Source: Enterococcus mundtii (GTDB lineage Bacteria; Bacillota; Bacilli; Lactobacillales; Enterococcaceae). From it: 64,000 nt of DNA. Below, piece by piece: positions 60,075-64,000 of this stretch (position 1 is its first letter; the number at the start of each line of letters is the position of its first letter). The stretch spans positions 1-64,000 of the forward strand of contig NZ_AP019811.1 in the NCBI RefSeq assembly GCF_013394305.1, given 5' to 3'. The notes under the pieces were generated by a model. It was not told the origin of the DNA. It did not search any database and worked only from the letters and a program-made list of their open reading frames with translations. The position numbers and the translations under genes were made by a program.

Positions 60075-60890
60075 TTAAACCTCATTGTCAGGTGTTAGTT
60101 CTAATTCCCATGTCAATGTAGAGGTATACGTTACTGCATCTTTGGCAGTCGAGCCAGGCACAAACAGTTGGATTGCCTCATTTTCTACGACAGCTACCCC
60201 ATCTTCTACTTGTTTTGCGATCGCATCATGATCTCCCCAAACAGCCGTCGAGGTACCAGCACCTTTTTGGTTAGCTGCCGTCATAATCGGTACGGCATCA
60301 TTGTTTGGAATCAATTCTAACCCACTTGAGTGAATAGTAGGCGCCTGATTTTCATCGTTAACACTGTAAAGAAGGTCCGGATCGAATAACGTGATTTTTG
60401 CGCCTTTTAATACCTTGTTTAATGTATCCGTAGGTGCTTGGAATTCTGTTAAACTTACACTTAATTCCCATCCTTCATTAGTACCGCGAGTGTCTTGGAC
60501 TTGTGCCAAACTTACATAAGGCACCTTGTTTTCTTCACCTGTCGTTCCTGTTTTTTGTTGTCTTTCAGCGACCATATTGTAATGCTCATCTGTAGTTGAG
60601 ATAATCTGTGAGCCGAAGTTCATGGTTGGCACCGTTGCGATCGTTAAAGGTCCTTTGTTTTCTCCATCAGGACCAGTGACTGGCGGAATAGTTACCTCAG
60701 GGCCATCCGGTCCAGGATCAACGACTGTGTCATCATTTCCTGGCGTGAAGGTGATCTGACCATCAGTGGTTGTTTTGCGAACTTCTTGTGTTTTCTTCTC
60801 TTGATCAGTTTCTTCGGCGAAGGCTTGTACGCCTCCGGCAAAAATGGTTGTTGATAATGCAGCTACAGTTGCTAAACGGATAAATTTCAT
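60075..60890 (-). CDS. Small WxL-domain surface protein
   Basis: This 271-residue protein has a signal peptide (residues 1-25) and a Pro/Asp-rich linker to about 75. One WxL domain follows, with its first motif 'EGWELSVSL' near 150 and second motif 'YTSTLTWELELTPDN' at the end. It should cover the cell surface through non-covalent wall binding. It is gene two of the operon, between the LPxTG protein and the PGBD protein, and has a typical length for small WxL proteins. Its ribosome site is weak (TAGGAATTTAAG-like before the start). Confidence 0.85.
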   Translation of the reverse strand: MKFIRLATVAALSTTIFAGGVQAFAEETDQEKKTQEVRKTTTDGQITFTPGNDDTVVDPGPDGPEVTIPPVTGPDGENKGPLTIATVPTMNFGSQIISTTDEHYNMVAERQQKTGTTGEENKVPYVSLAQVQDTRGTNEGWELSVSLTEFQAPTDTLNKVLKGAKITLFDPDLLYSVNDENQAPTIHSSGLELIPNNDAVPIMTAANQKGAGTSTAVWGDHDAIAKQVEDGVAVVENEAIQLFVPGSTAKDAVTYTSTLTWELELTPDNEV

Positions 60891-60906
60891 TCTTAAATTC
60901 CTACTT

Positions 60907-61257
60907 TCATTTAATTGTTTTTTGTGTTGCTTTTCTTCTTTTGTACCCTAAGACTAATAAAACGCTACCCACTAAGAAACTGCCAATCCATAGTCCAAGT
61001 GAGCTATCAATCATATTGGTTTTCGGCAAGGTGCCGTCTGGCTTTTGTGGGCTGGTGCTAGGTGGTGGGTCTGGCGGACCGATTGGTTCATAGACCCCGG
61101 TAAATCCAATCGATCCTTCGGACTCAACGGATTGGACCTGTGTTCCGTAAACCAGCAACGGAAACTGCATCGCTATTATTAGGAAACATAGAACGATTAT
61201 TTGGCCGACCGTTTTTCGCATATTCCCTCCTCCTTTAATGTTCTTCTCAAAATTCAT
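60907..61257 (-). CDS. Small LPxTG-like wall protein of the WxL operon
   Basis: The first 12 residues of this 116-residue protein are weak, and the true start is probably the ATG giving 'MRKTVGQIIVLCFLIIAMQFPLLVYG', a signal peptide with GGAGGG before it. A short Pro-rich body ('PIGPPDPPPSTSPQ') and an LPKTN motif, a membrane segment and 'RRKATQKTIK' follow. LPKTN is a variant of the LPxTG sorting motif. Such tiny LPxTG proteins are the usual first gene of WxL operons. Confidence 0.75.
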   Translation of the reverse strand: MNFEKNIKGGGNMRKTVGQIIVLCFLIIAMQFPLLVYGTQVQSVESEGSIGFTGVYEPIGPPDPPPSTSPQKPDGTLPKTNMIDSSLGLWIGSFLVGSVLLVLGYKRRKATQKTIK

Positions 61258-61271
61258 CGTTTTTAAGGAGA

Positions 61272-61311
61272 CAAAAAAAAGACATTCGATAGAATCAAAT
61301 GTCTTAAAAAA
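61272..61311. terminator. Terminator-like hairpin upstream of the WxL operon
   Basis: AAAAGACATT pairs with AATGTCTT, with A and T runs outside. It separates the IS-side interval from the WxL operon. Confidence 0.6.
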
Positions 61312-61757
61312 AGTTATTAAATTAGTCTTTCTATTTCAGAATATAAATAACGAATATAAATTCTAAAAAACGATGGTTTTCGATGCAAATCATTAAACAA
61401 AATAAGGATCAACTTGAAGCCTTATTTGCATCTCTTATATTACAAGATTCTCACCAAAATAAATAATCGAAATTTTCACTTCGACATGCAAATTTAGAAA
61501 AACAAATATAAAAAAAGAATCATTAAAAAGAGCGTACAGCAATTTTTTCTCTGGATACTTTTGATTGATTCATATAATTCAGAAAATATTTTTTGGCCAT
61601 AAATCGTTACGAAATCTAGATTCAGTCAAATACCGCATTCACTATTTTTCAGAGCAACCCTTCTAAAAGGTGGAAAACTAAAGTTTGATTAAGTTAATTG
61701 TTCATGGAGAGTTAACTTAATTAAGCTCGTTTAAATAGTTGGTAGGAACCCAATAGA
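61312..61757. other. AT-rich gap between the WxL operon and the IS
   Basis: No gene is supported in these 450 nt. The operon promoter is likely near the left end. The right end forms the target of the IS insertion. Confidence 0.5.
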
Positions 61758-61764
61758 GTATACT

Positions 61765-63363
61765 CCAATGTCATTAAGTTAAGGCAAAAAAGTAAATAAT
61801 AGTCTCAAGTATATCGCTTTTTTCTTCTTAACTTGACTAATTTTATATTTTTGAGCAACACAATAAAACGTCCTATATGGTATAGTCCGATTTATAATAT
61901 TAGGCAATCGATATAAAAAACCAACAAATTTCTTTTTTGTTATATTTCTCTGGTTACTCCGATTCTGTCGTACGGGGAGGAAATATCTTCTTATCAAAAT
62001 TTCTACATTGACGGTTTGATCAAGAAAAAATCTTTTACAAATGCCTATAGCTTGTGTGAAATTAAGCTGATAGAACTGCTTTAAAGGAGCTGATAACGCC
62101 ACTACCTGAGCAATTTCCATTGAAAAGTTGTATATAATGAGACGAGCGTAAATTTCTTGAATAATAAACTCTAGTTTCTTTGAGTGGAATTGGTTTAAAC
62201 CTAAGGCATATTTTAATTCTCTAAAGGAAGTTTCAATTCCCCAGCGTAAGTGATAAAGTACTTTTAAATCTTCGCTTTTAAAAGTGAAGGAATCAAGATT
62301 CGTGACTAAGGATTCATAACTATCCTCACTCAACTTAATCCGAACGACTCTGAGACTAACGGGATAGCTTTCTTTTGAATCGGGGGGTAGATAATCAAAG
62401 CTGGCTTTTTTACGCACAAATTGATAGCTTTTGTCAGCTTTGATTTTATTGGTCTGTCTTCTTGTTAACCAAAGGTTAACCTCTTTATCAAATGTTCCTT
62501 TTTGAGGTAATCCAAGTCCTTTAAGAAAGCCATTACTTTTGGTATCTTTTACTCGAATTACGATTTTTTGACCACTTTTTCTAATATGTTCGTACACGTT
62601 AAATGACTCATGACCACAATCTGCAATAATAATTGTCGGCTTTTCAAAAGTAAACGCATCAACCATTTGACACAAGCTGCTCCGTTCGTCTAGCTGTCTA
62701 ATTTTTTGGAAATTTACCGATGCATAGCATTTATTTAATGGGTCATATAAAGCATTGAGATGAAAAGATCCTACAGGTTTATCAAACTTTCCGATGGTGT
62801 AATGGAATTCAGGATCGTTTTCATCATAAGGAATATTAATATCGGAGCCACCATGAGCCAATAGTTGGTACCCTTTATATTGCTTGTTTTGGTTATTTGA
62901 AGGAATGGTTCGGTAGAAGAGTTGTTTGAAAGCTTCAATCTTTATTTTACTTCGAGCCTGTACAAATGCGGAAGCAGTTGGCGTTTGAAGTATAAAATCA
63001 AAGTAAGAGAGTAATTCACTAGAAAGACTTTGTCCACCGAAAGAGAGAATAATTTTGAGAGTGGTCTCAAAAGATAATTTTCTATTTCGTGAAAAATCAA
63101 GCGGAGATTGAGCAAAAATTTCAGGTTGATTTGTAATACCGCGAATTTGATCTTCTAAATTTTGTTTGATTTTATGAGCTGCTTGAAGTGTGGATGAAAT
63201 GTTGATAGTATTAGACATAAGGGCACCTCCAGAATACGTAGCGCTATGACGTTTTATTATTGTTAAAATAATTGTATCAAGAGAGTGTCCTTTTACATAG
63301 AAAAAATAAAGCAGGGAAACTTAAATGTTTTCCTGCTTTTTGCCTTAACTTAATGACATTGGG
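61765..63363 (-). mobile_element. IS4-family insertion sequence
   Basis: The ends are perfect inverted repeats of about 26 nt (CCAATGTCATTAAGTTAAGG at 61765 and its complement ending at 63362). They flank the transposase gene at 61779-63218. Direct copies of GTATACT (61758-61764 and 63364-63370) could be a 7-8-nt target duplication; the exact ends may be off by one or two bases. Without the IS the target reads as a near-palindrome around GTATAC. Confidence 0.85.
61779..63218 (-). CDS. IS4-family transposase
   Basis: This 479-residue DDE transposase has 'LLAHGGSDINIP' (first Asp), 'TIIIADCGHESFNVYEHI' (second Asp) and 'YHLRWGIETSFRELKYALGL', the IS4 Y-R-E-K signature with the catalytic Glu. 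No frameshift is visible and the gene lies inside intact terminal repeats, so the element may still move. The C-terminal 80 residues are basic. It resembles IS231/IS4-type elements of Firmicutes, but I cannot name the exact element. Confidence 0.9.
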   Translation of the reverse strand: MSNTINISSTLQAAHKIKQNLEDQIRGITNQPEIFAQSPLDFSRNRKLSFETTLKIILSFGGQSLSSELLSYFDFILQTPTASAFVQARSKIKIEAFKQLFYRTIPSNNQNKQYKGYQLLAHGGSDINIPYDENDPEFHYTIGKFDKPVGSFHLNALYDPLNKCYASVNFQKIRQLDERSSLCQMVDAFTFEKPTIIIADCGHESFNVYEHIRKSGQKIVIRVKDTKSNGFLKGLGLPQKGTFDKEVNLWLTRRQTNKIKADKSYQFVRKKASFDYLPPDSKESYPVSLRVVRIKLSEDSYESLVTNLDSFTFKSEDLKVLYHLRWGIETSFRELKYALGLNQFHSKKLEFIIQEIYARLIIYNFSMEIAQVVALSAPLKQFYQLNFTQAIGICKRFFLDQTVNVEILIRRYFLPVRQNRSNQRNITKKKFVGFLYRLPNIINRTIPYRTFYCVAQKYKISQVKKKKAIYLRLLFTFLP

Positions 63364-63435
63364 GTATACTCTGTTGGACTCTAGATAAATTTCTTACTGA
63401 GCCTAACTAAGTAAACAGCTGAAAGAATTAAGTAA

Positions 63436-63475
63436 AAAAGGATCAAAAACTTAAAAGTTTCTGACCCCTTTATAT
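63436..63475 (-). terminator. Terminator of the RelBE-type operon
   Basis: AAAGGGGTCAGAAACTT and AAGTTTTTGATCCTTTT (minus strand) pair with one or two mismatches and end in a T-run, about 10 nt past the toxin stop. Confidence 0.75.
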
Positions 63476-63485
63476 CGTGAAATAA

Positions 63486-63755
63486 CTAGCCTTCATAAAT
63501 GGTTTCTCGTTTGCCTGCTTTAACAACAAGAACTAAAGCATAATCATCATGAATATCACATATTAATCTATATTTTCCTATTCGATATCGCCACAACCCA
63601 CTTTTATCAGCCGTGAGTCCTTTTCCAGTCCACCTTGGATCTTCGCAACCCTCTATATTCTTATTCAACCAAAGTAAAATTTGATTTCGAATGGGCTTAT
63701 CTAACTTCAAAAACTCTTTTTGTGCGCGTTTATCAAATTCAACGTGATACTTCAT
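63486..63755 (-). CDS. RelE/YoeB-family mRNA interferase toxin
   Basis: This 89-residue toxin has the RelE fold: 'VEFDKRAQKEFLKLDKPIRNQIL', 'KGLTADKSGLWRYRIGKYRLICDI' and 'LVLVVKAGKRETIY' with the C-terminal Tyr. The Arg and Lys residues of the RNA-cutting site are kept. Its start overlaps the antitoxin stop by 4 nt. Such toxins cut mRNA at the ribosome when the antitoxin is degraded, and here they would stabilise the plasmid. Confidence 0.85.
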   Translation of the reverse strand: MKYHVEFDKRAQKEFLKLDKPIRNQILLWLNKNIEGCEDPRWTGKGLTADKSGLWRYRIGKYRLICDIHDDYALVLVVKAGKRETIYEG

Positions 63756-63967
63756 AAACCTTCAGCCTTCATCATATCTTGAAGAGAAACAGATTCGCCA
63801 GATAAATTTTTCAGAGCTTCAGATCCAGCTTGCAAATCTAGGTAATCTTCAATTTTTTCTGTCAATGCTTGTTTCATTAACGTTGATAATGGCTGACCAG
63901 TTAGTTCAGCATAACTTTGAAAAAATGCCTCTTCTTGCTCATTTAACCTTATTGTAGTAATGCTCAT
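63752..63967 (-). CDS. RelB-type antitoxin
   Basis: This 71-residue antitoxin has a ribbon-helix-helix N-terminus ('ITTIRLNEQEEAFFQSYAELTGQPLSTLMKQAL') and an acidic C-terminal tail that binds the toxin. It is transcribed first; 4 nt overlap with the toxin gene. Ribosome site AGGGAGG precedes the start. It should autoregulate the operon through DNA binding. It is the last complete gene before the right edge. Confidence 0.85.
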   Translation of the reverse strand: MSITTIRLNEQEEAFFQSYAELTGQPLSTLMKQALTEKIEDYLDLQAGSEALKNLSGESVSLQDMMKAEGL

Positions 63968-64000
63968 CGTAATCCCTCCTTATATATGCTCATTGTAATA

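Overview
The window looks like part of a large conjugative plasmid of a low-GC Gram-positive host, most probably Enterococcus. Supporting signs are a RepA_N replication gene divergent from a parA/parB-like pair with TAGTARRR iterons (the pAD1/pCF10 arrangement), a Tcp/Tn916-type transfer operon, a four-gene WxL surface locus, LPxTG proteins, a UvrX/YolD SOS operon and many enterococcal IS relics. Host and plasmid status are inferred; no chromosomal housekeeping gene and no rRNA or tRNA was seen.

Layout. 1-4,880: an LPD29-domain gene, two unrecognised genes, large palindromes, a type I toxin with its antisense RNA, a replication-relaxation family gene and a nested-palindrome oriT candidate. 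4,881-20,473: a leftward transfer operon (VirD4-like coupling protein, VirB6/TcpH-like, VirB4, TcpE-, TcpD- and TcpC-like proteins, two wall hydrolases and a FIVAR surface protein). 20,617-28,252: a thioester/SpaA LPxTG adhesin, a LysM protein, a small HTH gene with divergent promoters, and unknowns. 28,253-32,676: replication and partition (repA with internal 54-nt repeats, iterons, parAB) and a structured ncRNA candidate.

32,870-40,820 is the most notable part: a MerR-type regulator followed by four AT-rich secreted-protein genes. They are an ETX/MTX2-family pore former, a protective-antigen-like B component, an anthrax lethal-factor-like zinc metalloprotease A component, and a ricin-type beta-trefoil protein. 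IS21- and IS30-type relics lie inside and beside the group, as in an acquired module. The B and A components together read as an anthrax-type binary toxin with a changed receptor domain and a compact enzyme subunit.

41,778-44,394 is a small defence islet (DUF4062 protein, HigBA-type toxin-antitoxin, Abi_C protein). 44,514-47,773 holds a membrane glycosyltransferase and a polysaccharide deacetylase. 48,650-50,490 is the SOS-regulated UvrX/YolD operon, followed by a zinc-ribbon pseudogene and a fic/resolvase pair. 52,412-61,257 is a WxL locus with an Mga/AtxA-type regulator. An IS4-family element and a RelBE-type module close the window.

As a whole the plasmid combines self-transfer (transfer operon, candidate oriT), stable maintenance (ParAB, resolvase, three toxin-antitoxin modules), host-surface interaction (adhesin, LysM, WxL) and a putative multi-component protein toxin.
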